Source: Streptomyces sp. SAJ15
GTDB lineage: Bacteria; Actinomycetota; Actinomycetes; Streptomycetales; Streptomycetaceae
Direction: 5' to 3'
DNA length: 56,543 bases
NCBI RefSeq assembly: GCF_007595705.1
Contig: NZ_NISY01000023.1
Span: forward strand, 1-56,543
Numbering within the stretch: the stretch's first letter is position 1; the number at the start of each line of letters is the position of its first letter. Positions 16,231 to 25,099 of the stretch are shown one piece after another. The notes under the pieces are model-generated. The model saw only the letters and a list, made by a program, of their open reading frames with translations. It was not told the origin of the DNA and did not search any database. Both the position numbers and the translations under genes were made by a program.

Positions 16231-17235
16231 TCAGGCGACCAGTTCCCGCAGCAGGTCCTCCATGGTGACGAGCCCGGCCAGCCGGCCGTCCTCGTCGACC
16301 ACGGCCGCCAGATGGGTGCGGCTCTTCCGCATCGCGGTGAGCACGTCGTCCAGCGGTGTCGTCGCCCGCGCCCGCGCGATGCGGCGCAGCTGGCGGAGGG
16401 TGAACGGGACGTCGCGCGGGCGGGCGTCGAGGGCGTCCTTCACATGCAGATAGCCCAGGATGCGGCCGGCGTCGTCGACGACGGGGAAGCGGGAGAAGCC
16501 GTGCTTCGCGGTCAGCTGCTCCAGCCCCTCCGGAGTCACCCCCAGCGGCGCGGAGACCACGCGCTCCACGGGCAGCACCACGTCCCGCACCGGTCGGCGG
16601 CCCAGCTCCAGGGCGTCCCGCAGCCGCCCGGTGGCACGGTCGTCCAGCAGTCCGGCCGCACTGGAGTCCGCGACCACCCGGGCCAGCTGGTCGTCGGAGT
16701 AGGTCGCCGATACCTCGTCCTTGGGTTCGACGCGCAGCAGCTTCAGGATGCTGTTGGCGAAGGCGTTGACCGTGAAGATCACCGGACGCAGCGCCCGGGC
16801 CAGCGCGACCAGCGGGGGGCCCAGCACCAGCGCGGTGCGCACCGGCTCGGCCAGCGCCACGTTCTTGGGCACCATCTCGCCGAAGAGCATGTGCAGATAG
16901 GTGGCCAGAGACAGCGCGATCACGAACGAGACGGGGTGGATCAGCCCGTCCGGCAGCCCCACCGCGTGGAAGACGGGCTCCAGCAGATGCGCCATGGCGG
17001 GCTCGGCGACGATACCCAGCACCAGCGTGCACAGCGTGATGCCGAGCTGGGCCGCCGCCAACACCGCGGAGACGTGCTTCATGCCCCACAGCACGCTGTA
17101 CGCCCGGCGCTCGCCACGCTCCGCGTGCGGCTCGATCTGGCTGCGCCGCACCGAGACCAGTGCGAACTCCGCGCCCACGAAGAACGCGTTGACGACCAGG
17201 GTGAGCAGACCGATCAGCAGTTGCAGCAGCGTCAT
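16231..17235 (-). CDS. CNNM/CorC-type membrane protein with CBS domains
   Basis: A 334-residue hemolysin-C-like (DUF21) membrane protein implicated in divalent cation (Mg/Co) efflux or homeostasis in related families. The N-terminal DUF21 domain shows LLQLLIGLLTLVVNAFFVGAEFALV and the conserved LFGEMVPKN. It is followed by a CBS pair (DVVLPVERVVSAPLGV to TMEDLLRELV). It ends right after the second CBS motif, so it lacks the C-terminal CorC_HlyC domain of its neighbour. The ATG overlaps the stop of the upstream homologue by 4 bases (ATGA), so the two are translationally coupled and probably form a heteromeric pair. Confidence 0.88.
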   Translation of the reverse strand: MTLLQLLIGLLTLVVNAFFVGAEFALVSVRRSQIEPHAERGERRAYSVLWGMKHVSAVLAAAQLGITLCTLVLGIVAEPAMAHLLEPVFHAVGLPDGLIHPVSFVIALSLATYLHMLFGEMVPKNVALAEPVRTALVLGPPLVALARALRPVIFTVNAFANSILKLLRVEPKDEVSATYSDDQLARVVADSSAAGLLDDRATGRLRDALELGRRPVRDVVLPVERVVSAPLGVTPEGLEQLTAKHGFSRFPVVDDAGRILGYLHVKDALDARPRDVPFTLRQLRRIARARATTPLDDVLTAMRKSRTHLAAVVDEDGRLAGLVTMEDLLRELVA

Positions 17236-18677
17236 CGTCCGGCCTCCCCCTCATGCCCCTCGCCCCGCGGGTCGTGTCCCGCGCGGTCGCGGCGCTCGGT
17301 CCGCGCCTCGCGCCTGCCCCGACGCGAGCGGCGCTCGTAACCGGCCATGTCCTCGTGCTCCCGGCCCGTGGACGGGTGCGGGCCACGCAGCCGGACCCCG
17401 GCGGCACGGCGGCCGGAGGCGTCCAGCACCTCGATCCGCCAGCCGGCCACCTCCAGGATGTCCCCGACGGCCGGTATGCGGCCGAGCTCGGTGGCGATGA
17501 GGCCGGCGAGGGTCTCGTACGGGCCCTCCGGGGCGCGCAGGCCGATCGCCTCCAGCTGGTCGGTACGGGCCGCGCCGTCGGCGTCGTACAGCCGGCACCC
17601 GCCCCGGTCGGTGCCGGCCGGGGCCAGGTCCGGGGTCTCGTGCGGGTCGTGCTCGTCCCGCACCTCGCCGACGACCTCCTCGACGATGTCCTCCAGCGTC
17701 ACCACGCCCGCCGTGCCGCCGTACTCGTCGATGACGACGGCCATGTTGCGCTTGGCGGACAGCTGGTCCAGCAGCCGGTCCACGGTCAGCGAGGCGGGCA
17801 CCAGCAGCGGTTCGCGCAGCAGCTCGGTGACCGGGTACCGCGGGCGCCGCTCGGCCGGCACGGCGAGCACGTCCTTGATGTGCGCCACGCCGATGACGGT
17901 GTCCAGGCTGCTGCGGTAGACGGGGAAGCGGGACAGGCCGGTGGCGCGGGTGGCGTTGGCGACGTCCTCGGCGGTGGTCTGCGCCTCCAGCGCCACGACC
18001 TGCACGCGCGGGGTCATCACGTTCGAGGCCGTCAGCTCGCTGAGCCCCAGGGTGCGGACGAACAGCTCGGCGGTGTCCGCCTCCAGCGCGCCCTCCTTGG
18101 CCGAGTGCCGCGCGAGCGCGACCAGCTCCTGCGGCCCCCGCGCGGAGGCCAGCTCCTCGGTGGGCTCCAGGCCCATCCTGGTGACGGTGCGGTTGGCGGT
18201 GTTGTTCAGGTGCCGGATCAGTGGGCGGAAGGCGGCGCTGAAGGCGCGCTGGGCGCCCGCCACCCGCTTGGCGACCGGCAGCGGCCGGGAGATCGCCCAG
18301 TTCTTGGGCACCAGCTCACCCACGACCATGAGGACCACGGTGGAGACGACGGTGCCCAGCACCAGGGCGACGGAGGAGGCGGTGGACTCCGGCAGGCCCA
18401 GCGCCCGCACCGGCCCGGTGAGCAGGGTGGCGATCGACGGCTTGGAGATCATGCCGATGATCAGGCCGGTGACGGTGATGCCGAGCTGGGCGCCGGACAG
18501 CTGGAAGGTCAGCCCGCGCGCCGCGCGCAGGGCGCTGTCCGCGCCGCGCTCGCCGCGCTCCGCGGCGCGCTCGAGGTCCGCGCGGTCGACGGTGGTCAGC
18601 GAGAACTCCGCCGCGACGAAGACGGCACAGGCGAGCGTCAGCAGCAGGGCGACCGCCAGGAGGATCAGCTCGGTCAT
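17232..18677 (-). CDS. CNNM/CorC-type membrane protein with CBS and CorC_HlyC domains
   Basis: A 481-residue paralogue of the following gene. It has a DUF21 transmembrane domain (residues about 1-190; GELVPKNWA motif), a CBS pair with NVMTPRVQVVALE and GVVTLEDIVEEVVGEVRDEHD, then a transporter-associated CorC_HlyC domain. A charged Arg/Glu-rich tail (about 440-481) follows. The start is an ATG at 18677 (MTELILLAVALLLTLACAVFVAAEFSL). It is the first gene of the two-gene operon. Confidence 0.9.
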   Translation of the reverse strand: MTELILLAVALLLTLACAVFVAAEFSLTTVDRADLERAAERGERGADSALRAARGLTFQLSGAQLGITVTGLIIGMISKPSIATLLTGPVRALGLPESTASSVALVLGTVVSTVVLMVVGELVPKNWAISRPLPVAKRVAGAQRAFSAAFRPLIRHLNNTANRTVTRMGLEPTEELASARGPQELVALARHSAKEGALEADTAELFVRTLGLSELTASNVMTPRVQVVALEAQTTAEDVANATRATGLSRFPVYRSSLDTVIGVAHIKDVLAVPAERRPRYPVTELLREPLLVPASLTVDRLLDQLSAKRNMAVVIDEYGGTAGVVTLEDIVEEVVGEVRDEHDPHETPDLAPAGTDRGGCRLYDADGAARTDQLEAIGLRAPEGPYETLAGLIATELGRIPAVGDILEVAGWRIEVLDASGRRAAGVRLRGPHPSTGREHEDMAGYERRSRRGRREARTERRDRAGHDPRGEGHEGEAGR

Positions 18678-18885
18678 CGGTTCTCCTGCGTCCCATGGTC
18701 GGACAGGGAGGGAGGGAACGCGCGATGTCGACCAGGTCGACTACTGGGAGGCTCGCCCATGGGCGGACGCTCACACCTTTCACCACACTCGGCGCGGCGG
18801 CTCTCGCCGCGCCCACCACGTCGGCCCGGTGGCCGCGTGAACCCTCATGGTAAAGGATCGGCAAAATGGCACCGTCGGAGAGTGA

Positions 18886-19323
18886 TCACACCTCCGGTCG
18901 GGTCGGCAGGGGCTTGACCCAGCGGCTCCACTGCGGCTCCGGCTCGTACCCCGCCGCGCGCCAGGCGTGCCGCGCCGTCTCGTTGCGGTCCAGCACCATC
19001 GCGTCCCCGCGCCGCCCGCCCAGCGCGACGAAGCGCTCCTCGGCCGCCCGGAGCAGCGCGGAGGCCACTCCCCGCCGCCGGTGGTCGGGGGAGACGGCGA
19101 GCCGGTAGAGATGGCAGCGCCAGCCGTCGAAACCGGCGATGACCGTCCCGGCCAGTTCCTCGCCGCGCAGCGCCAGCAGCAGCGAGCCGGGGTCGCGGGC
19201 CAGCAGCCGGGCGACCCCGTCCCGGTCGTCGCTGATGCTCCTGCCCTCGGCTGCCCGCTTCCAGAAGGCGAGGACGTCGTCGAGGTCCGCCCGCACCGCC
19301 GCCCGTATCCGTAGTTCGTTCAC
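18886..19323 (-). CDS. GNAT-family N-acetyltransferase
   Basis: A 145-residue single GNAT domain. It includes AVRADLDDVLAFWKRAAE at the N-terminus, the acetyl-CoA-binding motif LAVSPDHRRRGVASALLRAAEERF (Q/RxxGxG/A type) and a C-terminal NETARHAWRAAGYEPEP. The substrate is unknown. The start is GTG at 19323. The 208 bases between it and the CBS operon hold no gene that I can support. Confidence 0.88.
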   Translation of the reverse strand: MNELRIRAAVRADLDDVLAFWKRAAEGRSISDDRDGVARLLARDPGSLLLALRGEELAGTVIAGFDGWRCHLYRLAVSPDHRRRGVASALLRAAEERFVALGGRRGDAMVLDRNETARHAWRAAGYEPEPQWSRWVKPLPTRPEV

Positions 19324-19455
19324 GGTGTCATCCCACCACCGCGCACGCCGCGCGGTCGACGGGATAACCGGGCCTCGACGGGAGGCCTCGCGCCCGCCCG
19401 GCGGCCCGGGGCGCGCCCAGGCCGCGTCCCGTCGGGCCGGCGCCGTCCCCCCGGT

Positions 19456-20364
19456 TCACTCCCCGCGCAGCTCCTCGATCACCTCGGCGAAGGGCTCCAT
19501 GAAGGGGTCCAGTACCACGAAGTACGAGAAGCCGTACCGCTCGCGGTGGGCGCGCAGCTGCTCGGCCATCTCCTTGACGCTGCCGACCAGCACCGCGGGG
19601 TGGTCCAGCAGCTCGTCCTCGGTGAGCACGGGCACGAGCGTCGGTCCGGGCGGGGCGTATGAGCGCACTGCGGCGCGGCGGTCGTCGGTGATCTCGACCA
19701 TCTGCACCAGGTAGTTCAGTTCGGCCGGCGTGGTGCGGCCGACCTCGGAGGCGAAGCGGTGGTAGGCCGCCACGCGCGCCTGGAGGGTGTGCGGGCCGGC
19801 CAGGCGGAGGGTGCCGGCGGGCTCGCCGGGCGCCTGCTCGGCTCCGGTGAAGGCGACGACGTCGGCGTGGCGCGCGGCCAGCCGCAGCAGCCGGTCGCCG
19901 TTGCCGCCGAGGGCCAGCGGCGGGCGCGGGGTCTGGGCGGGGCGCGGCCGGTGTTCGGGGTCGCGCAGCAGCCGGTCCACCTCGGTGACGACGTGCTCCA
20001 GGTGGTCCACGCGCTCGCGCGGGGAGCCGAAGGGCAGTCCGGCGGTGTCGTGCTCGGCCTTGACGTACCCGGTGCCCAGTCCGAGCTCCAGCCGCCCGTC
20101 GGTGAGCGCGTCCGTGTCGGCGACCTCGCGGGCCAGCAGCGCCGGGTTCCAGAACCCCGCGTTGAGGACGAAGGTGCCCAGCCGGGGTCGTTCGGTCGCC
20201 TCGCCCGCGGCGACCAGGGCGGGGAACGGCGCGGGCATGCCCAGGTGGTCGGGGACCAGCAGCACGTCGTACCCGAGCCGCTCGGCCCGGCGGCACTTCT
20301 CGCGCCAGGCCGCGCGCGGCGCCGGGCTGATCATGACGACTCCGAAGCGGAACGGCCGTAACAT
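19456..20364 (-). CDS. LLM-class F420-dependent oxidoreductase
   Basis: A luciferase-like TIM-barrel flavin/F420 oxidoreductase of 302 residues. Typical segments are FRFGVVMISPAPRAAWREKCRRAERLGYDVLLVPDHLG, LGTFVLNAGFWNPALLAREV, LTDGRLELGLGTGYVKAEH and PPLALGGNGDRLLRLAARHADVV. The ATG at 20364 has a clear AAGGAGG site. The substrate is not predictable. It is monocistronic, followed 132 bases later by the GNAT gene in the same direction. Confidence 0.9.
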   Translation of the reverse strand: MLRPFRFGVVMISPAPRAAWREKCRRAERLGYDVLLVPDHLGMPAPFPALVAAGEATERPRLGTFVLNAGFWNPALLAREVADTDALTDGRLELGLGTGYVKAEHDTAGLPFGSPRERVDHLEHVVTEVDRLLRDPEHRPRPAQTPRPPLALGGNGDRLLRLAARHADVVAFTGAEQAPGEPAGTLRLAGPHTLQARVAAYHRFASEVGRTTPAELNYLVQMVEITDDRRAAVRSYAPPGPTLVPVLTEDELLDHPAVLVGSVKEMAEQLRAHRERYGFSYFVVLDPFMEPFAEVIEELRGE

Positions 20365-20551
20365 GCGTCCTCCTTGGGTCCGGGCCATGGTCATCGCTCT
20401 CGCGAACGTAGCGGAGTTGGACTCCGGTTTCCGCGTCAAACCGGCCAATCACCAGCCGTTCGAGTCGTACGCGAGGCCCGCGTCGGATTCCGTACCCGGA
20501 TTCCGTACCCGGAGTCCCCCGGCCGTCCCGCTCCGCCGGAGGTGTGATCCG

Positions 20552-23128
20552 TCACTCGTGGGCGATGGCGGAGAGCATGTTCATACGGGATGCGCGCAGC
20601 GCCGGGAGCAGCGCCGCGACCAGGCCGATGACGATCGAACCGATGAGCACGGCGACCACCGTCGGCCAGGGGATGGCCAGGGCTTTCATGCCCTCCAGGG
20701 CCAGCACGTGCTGCATCACCACGCCCCAGGCCAGTCCGAGGCCCAACCCCAGCACCGCGCCGAAGACCGCGATGATCACCGACTCCAGCCGGATCATCCG
20801 GCGCGTCTGGAGCCGGGACAGCCCGATCGCGCGGAGCAGCCCGATCTCCCGGGTGCGCTCGATCACCGAGAGGGCGAGCGTGTTGACCACACCCAGCACC
20901 GCGATGATGATCGCCAGGCCGAGCAGCGCGTAGACGAGGTAGAGCAACACCGCGATCTGATCGTGGATCAGCTCCTTGTAATCCGCCTGGTTGCGGACCT
21001 TCATCTGGGGGAAGGGCTCCAGCCTCCGCTCCAGGTCGTGCCGCAGCCGCTCGACGTCGGTCCCGGGGGCGGCGTTGACGTACAGCCCCGAGTCCTGGCT
21101 GCCGGGCAGGTACTTCGCGGCCGTGGCCAGGCCCATCACGATGCCGCCCTCGGCCCCGAAGCCGTTGCCCGACTCCGACGCGGCCAGCGCGCCGACCGTG
21201 AGCGTGACGGTCCGGCGGTCGCTGAACGCGACCCGGATCCGGTCGCCCACCTCGATCCCGTGGTCCCGCGCGAACTTGCGTTCCATGCCGATCCGGCCGG
21301 GCCCCATGGCCGACGCGGTGTTCCCCGCGGCGTAGTCGAGCGAGACCACCTCGTCGAACCCCCGGTCGAAGGCGACGCCGGTGGTGGTGACGCTCTTCCC
21401 GTCCGGCAGTGCGAGCTTGAGCGGGACATAGCGCTGGCGCACGAACGTGCCGATGCCCGGCGTGGCGCGCACCCGGTCGGTGACCTCCCGCGGGAACGGG
21501 CCGAAGGTGGTGCTCTGCGCCACCAGGTCGGCCCCCAGCGTCTTGTCGATCTGCTGGTCGAAGGAACGATTCATCGAGGTGCCCGCCACCGCCATTCCGG
21601 TGACCAGCGCCAACCCCACCATCAGCGCGGCGGCCGTCGCGCCGGTGCGTCGCGGATTGCGCAGCGCGTTGCGCTGGCTCAGCCGCCCCACCGGGCCGTA
21701 CAGCCGCGGGAAGACGCCGCCCAGCACCCGCACCAGCGGCCGGACCAGCAGCGGGCCGGCGATCACCATCGCGACCAGGGTCAGCGCCACGCCGGCGCCC
21801 AGCAGCGCGGCCGCGCTCTGGGTCCGCCCGCTGGCCATGCACGCTCCCAGCGCCGCCCCGCCCGCCACCCCGGCCAGCAGCCCGGCCACCGCGCGGACGC
21901 GCAGCGGCCGGCCCACCCCCGCGACCTCCACATCGGCCAGCGCCGCCATCGGCGAGACCCGCGCGGCGCGCCGCGACGGCAGATACGCGGCCACGAAGGT
22001 CACCCCGAGACCCACCGCGTACGCGATCACCGGGGTGCTCCAGCGGATCGCCGGGTCCGCCGCGTCCAGGTTCATCCCCAGCAGCCCCAGCAGCCGGATC
22101 AGCGCGATCGCCAGCCCGATCCCGGCCGCGAGCCCCAGCGTGGCGCCGACCACCCCGAGCAGCAGCGCCTCGATCAGCACCGACCGGCGCACCTGGCGGC
22201 GTTCGGCGCCCAGCGCCCGCAGCAGGCCCAGCTCCCTGGTGCGCTGCGCGATCAGCATCGAGAAGGTGTTGACGATCAGGAAGGTGCCCACCAGCACGGC
22301 CACCCCGGCGAAGCCCAGCATCACGTACTTGACGATGTCCAGGAACCGGCCGAACCGCTCCGCGTCGGACTGCGCCTGCTCCGCGCCGGTCCGCAGGTCG
22401 TATCGGTCCCCGTCGCCGAGGGCCTCGGCGATCCTCCGCTTGAGCTCGGCGTCCGAGACGCCGGGGGCCGCCTGGGTCTCGATGGAGGTGGCGGCGTCCG
22501 CGCTGCCCAGCAGCCTGCGCTGCGCCGTCTGCGGGTCAAGGAAGACCAGCGCCGCGCCGGGGTTGGTGCCGGTGAAGGTGGCGATGCCCACGATCCGCAC
22601 CGGAAAGGCCCCGGGGCCGGCGAGGACCCGCAGCCGGTCGCCGATCCCCAGCCCGGTGCGCTCGGCGGTGTCCGCGTCGATCAGCGCCTGCCCGTCGCCG
22701 CGCGGGGCGTGCCCCTCGGTCAGCCGCACCGGGCTGCGGTCGGTGGGGTACCAGTCGCTGGCGAGGGTGGGCGCGTTGGCATGGGCGCCGATCTCCCGGT
22801 TGCGACGGTCGACGACGGTGATCCGCTCGGCGGTCACATCGATATGGGCCGTGGCGACGCCGTCCACCTTCGCCACGCGGTCCACCAGCGAGGCCGGGAG
22901 GGTGGCGATCCGACCGGTGCCGTAGCCCTCGTTCTCCGCGAACTCCGACCTCGGCTCGATCGACACGTCCGAGGAGGTCGAGGCGAACAGTCGGTCGAAG
23001 GTGCGGTTGACGGTGTCGGAGAAGATCAGACTTCCGGCGACGAAGGCCACCGACAGCAGCACCGCCAGCGCCGACAGCAGCAGCCGGCCCTTGTGGGCGA
23101 TGAAGCCGCGCAGCGTGGCCCGGAGCAT
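20552..23128 (-). CDS. ABC transporter permease, MacB/FtsX type
   Basis: An 858-residue permease with two FtsX domains. It has an N-terminal membrane helix (LLLSALAVLLSVAFVAGSLIFSD), a large extracytoplasmic MacB-like domain (about 45-255), then three helices around VMLGFAGVAVLVGTFLIVNTFSMLIAQRTRELGLLRALGA. A second half repeats the arrangement and ends with helices and the same RTREIGLLRAIGLS motif. Such systems work as mechanotransmission pumps or lipoprotein/peptide exporters. The ATPase gene lies 8 bases upstream in the same operon. The substrate is unknown. Confidence 0.92.
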   Translation of the reverse strand: MLRATLRGFIAHKGRLLLSALAVLLSVAFVAGSLIFSDTVNRTFDRLFASTSSDVSIEPRSEFAENEGYGTGRIATLPASLVDRVAKVDGVATAHIDVTAERITVVDRRNREIGAHANAPTLASDWYPTDRSPVRLTEGHAPRGDGQALIDADTAERTGLGIGDRLRVLAGPGAFPVRIVGIATFTGTNPGAALVFLDPQTAQRRLLGSADAATSIETQAAPGVSDAELKRRIAEALGDGDRYDLRTGAEQAQSDAERFGRFLDIVKYVMLGFAGVAVLVGTFLIVNTFSMLIAQRTRELGLLRALGAERRQVRRSVLIEALLLGVVGATLGLAAGIGLAIALIRLLGLLGMNLDAADPAIRWSTPVIAYAVGLGVTFVAAYLPSRRAARVSPMAALADVEVAGVGRPLRVRAVAGLLAGVAGGAALGACMASGRTQSAAALLGAGVALTLVAMVIAGPLLVRPLVRVLGGVFPRLYGPVGRLSQRNALRNPRRTGATAAALMVGLALVTGMAVAGTSMNRSFDQQIDKTLGADLVAQSTTFGPFPREVTDRVRATPGIGTFVRQRYVPLKLALPDGKSVTTTGVAFDRGFDEVVSLDYAAGNTASAMGPGRIGMERKFARDHGIEVGDRIRVAFSDRRTVTLTVGALAASESGNGFGAEGGIVMGLATAAKYLPGSQDSGLYVNAAPGTDVERLRHDLERRLEPFPQMKVRNQADYKELIHDQIAVLLYLVYALLGLAIIIAVLGVVNTLALSVIERTREIGLLRAIGLSRLQTRRMIRLESVIIAVFGAVLGLGLGLAWGVVMQHVLALEGMKALAIPWPTVVAVLIGSIVIGLVAALLPALRASRMNMLSAIAHE

Positions 23129-23136
23129 GGCCGCGC

Positions 23137-24036
23137 TCAGCCTCTGCCGTCAGGGTCGAGGTCGGGGTCGAACGCGCCGCGGCGGGCGTCGCCGGTGGAC
23201 GCGCCGGGGTCGGCGTCGTACGGCCCGGGGCCGGTGCCGGGCGCCGGGCCGCTCGGGGTGCCGTCCGCCGGCGCGTAGCGGCCGGTGAACAGCCGCAGGC
23301 GCTCCAGCACGGCCTCGGCCGTCGGGTTCGGCATCTGGTCCACGATGCGGCCGTCACCGAGGAAGAGCACCAGGTCCGCGTGGGCCGCGGCGCTCGGGTC
23401 GTGGGTCACCATGACCACGGTCTGGCCCAGCTCGTCCACCGCCTCCCGTAGGAAGCGCAGCACATCGAGGCCGGAGCGCGAGTCGAGGTTCCCGGTGGGC
23501 TCGTCCGCGAAGATCAGCTCGGGGCGGGAGGCGAGCGCGCGGGCACAGGCGACGCGCTGCTGCTGGCCGCCGGAGAGCTGGCTGGGCCGGTGCCCCAGCC
23601 GGTCCCGCAGCCCGAGGGTGTCGATGACCTTGTCCAGCCAGCGTGGATCGGGCCTGCGGCCCGCGATGTCCATCGGCAGCGTGATGTTCTCGGCCGCGGT
23701 GAGGGTGGGCAGCAGGTTGAACGCCTGGAAGACGAAGCCCACCCGGTCCCGGCGCAGCCGCGTCAGCTCCCGGTCGTTCAGCCCGGTGATCTCGGTGTCG
23801 CCCAGCCAGACCCGGCCCGAGGAGACCGTGTCCAGCCCCGCCAGGCAGTGCATCAGCGTGGACTTGCCCGAGCCGGACGGGCCCATCACCGCGGTGAACC
23901 GGCCCCGCGCGATCTCCACGTCCACCGCGTCCAGCGCCACCACGGCCGTCTCACCGCTGCCGTACGCCTTGGTCAGGGCCGTGGCGCGGGCGGCGGTGCC
24001 CGACCGACGCGCCCTGCCCTCCTCCGCTGTGGACAC
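23137..24036 (-). CDS. ABC transporter ATP-binding protein (LolD/MacB type)
   Basis: The ATPase partner of the FtsX-type permease, about 299 residues. Walker A is MGPSGSGKSTLMH, the Q-loop is VGFVFQAFNLLPTLTA, the signature is QLSGGQQQRVACARAL, Walker B is LIFADEPTGNLDS and the switch is VTHDP. The C-terminal about 50 residues are a disordered Pro/Gly/Asp-rich tail not usual for the family. Two adjacent GTG codons (24036 and 24039) follow GGAGGC; I use the second, as the first is very close to the ribosome site. Confidence 0.9.
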   Translation of the reverse strand: MSTAEEGRARRSGTAARATALTKAYGSGETAVVALDAVDVEIARGRFTAVMGPSGSGKSTLMHCLAGLDTVSSGRVWLGDTEITGLNDRELTRLRRDRVGFVFQAFNLLPTLTAAENITLPMDIAGRRPDPRWLDKVIDTLGLRDRLGHRPSQLSGGQQQRVACARALASRPELIFADEPTGNLDSRSGLDVLRFLREAVDELGQTVVMVTHDPSAAAHADLVLFLGDGRIVDQMPNPTAEAVLERLRLFTGRYAPADGTPSGPAPGTGPGPYDADPGASTGDARRGAFDPDLDPDGRG

Positions 24037-24215
24037 CACGCCTCCCCGTGTCGATGAGCGTGTATGTGCCGAGACTAGGCGCGGGTACGCCCGACCGGCC
24101 ACCGTTGTGCACCGCCCATCGACGACGGCGCCCGCGCGGAGCCGGCGCGCCTCCACGGGCGACGCCCACCGAGGGCATACGGGTGAACCGCCGCCGCCGG
24201 CCGGCTCTTGCCGGT

Positions 24216-24235
24216 GCTAGCGCTTCGGCGCTAGC
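24216..24235. promoter_or_regulatory. perfect palindrome ahead of the toxin-antitoxin pair
   Basis: GCTAGCGC, a TTCG loop and GCGCTAGC make a perfect 8-bp inverted repeat ending 8 bases before the antitoxin ATG. It contains two CTAG sites, which are rare in such genomes. It fits either an operator for the ribbon-helix-helix antitoxin (autoregulation) or an RNA hairpin next to the ribosome site. Confidence 0.65.
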
Positions 24236-24243
24236 TTCGAGGC

Positions 24244-24471
24244 ATGGCGAAGACACAGCTGAACGTCCGGGTGGACGAGGCCACCGCGGAGGCCGCGCGG
24301 GAGCGCGCGCTCCAGCGCGGCGTGAGCATGAACCGCTACATCGAAGAGCTGGTCCGCAAGGACGCCGGCGAGGCGGGACAGACCTTCGTGGAGGCCGCCG
24401 CCGACTTTATGGAGCAGTACCGCACGGTGTTCGCGGAGGAGTTCGGGCGGCAGGGCGACGACCGCCCTTGA
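24244..24471 (+). CDS. ribbon-helix-helix antitoxin-type protein
   Basis: A 75-residue protein with an N-terminal ribbon-helix-helix: KTQLNVRVDEATAEAARERALQRGVSMNRYIEELVRKDA. It has an acidic C-terminal tail of the kind that wraps a toxin (FVEAAADFMEQYRTVFAEEFGRQ). A GAGG site precedes the ATG. It overlaps the next gene by 4 bases (TTGA), the classic antitoxin-toxin layout, and would repress its own promoter at the palindrome 24216-24235. Confidence 0.85.
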   Translation: MAKTQLNVRVDEATAEAARERALQRGVSMNRYIEELVRKDAGEAGQTFVEAAADFMEQYRTVFAEEFGRQGDDRP

Positions 24472-24839
24472 ACCTGCGGATCGACCTCGCCTGGCTACTC
24501 ATGATCGCGGAGCGCCACACCCCCGGCGACCCCGCGGTCACCGACTACGGCGCCCTCGTCGCCGCCGTGAGTCGGCACGAGGCGGAGATCTTCGGCACGC
24601 CCATCTACGGCGACCCCCAGACCCGCGCCGCCGCACTGCTGCAACTCCTGCTGCTGGTCCCCGCCCTGGAGCGGTCCAACGCGCTCTTCGCCTGCGCCGT
24701 CGCCTACGGCTACCTCGTCGCCAGCGGCGTGAGGGTCACCGCCACCCCCGAACGCGTCCGCGACCTCGCCCGGCTGGTCCGGGACGGCGCGGTCGACGTG
24801 CGGCTGATCGCGGCCGAACTGCGCTCCTGGAGCCGCTGA
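24468..24839 (+). CDS. Fic/Doc-like toxin component, motif-degenerate
   Basis: A 123-residue all-helical protein (LRIDLAWLLMIAERHTPGDPAVTDYGALVAAVSRHEAEIFG and onwards), matching the Doc-like toxin partner of ribbon-helix-helix antitoxins in Streptomyces. Doc AMPylates or phosphorylates targets using HxFx(D/E)(G/A)NKR. Here the equivalent stretch reads VPALERSNALFACAVAYGYL, with no catalytic His, Lys or Arg, so the known chemistry cannot operate. It starts at a TTG overlapping the antitoxin stop, which implies coupled and limited translation. It may be an inactive relative, or act by another mechanism. Confidence 0.7.
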   Translation: MNLRIDLAWLLMIAERHTPGDPAVTDYGALVAAVSRHEAEIFGTPIYGDPQTRAAALLQLLLLVPALERSNALFACAVAYGYLVASGVRVTATPERVRDLARLVRDGAVDVRLIAAELRSWSR

Positions 24840-24965
24840 GCGCTCTGCGAGAAGTGTCGTAACGGGCCGTCGTTCGCCTGCGGGCCCGTTGTGGCTGGTC
24901 GCGCCCGCGCGGCGGAGCCGCACACGTCACGGCCCCGCGCCCCTTCAGGGCGCTGCCGAACCGCA
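24840..24965. repeat. REP-like intergenic sequence
   Basis: This stretch combines GTCGCGCCCGCGCGGCGGAG, then CCGCAC and CCCCGCGCCCCTTCAGGGCGC with internal inverted repeats. It resembles dispersed intergenic elements seen throughout Streptomyces genomes. The rest of the gap to 25099 shows no gene. Confidence 0.4.
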
Positions 24966-25099
24966 GCCGTGTTCACCAGATCCGCTCAGGCGGCGCCCTC
25001 CTCCGCGGCGCGTCGCCCGGCCGGGCCGTCGTGGTGGTCCGGAGCGAGGTGGTCGCCGGGAGCGATCTGATCTCCGGGCCGTCGTGGTCGTCCCGACCG

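Noticed and set aside
19787..23278. A plus-strand open frame of over 1,100 codons rich in Arg, Gln, His and Pro
   Set aside because: It is the antisense shadow of the LLM oxidoreductase and FtsX-type permease genes, with no domain and no ribosome site.
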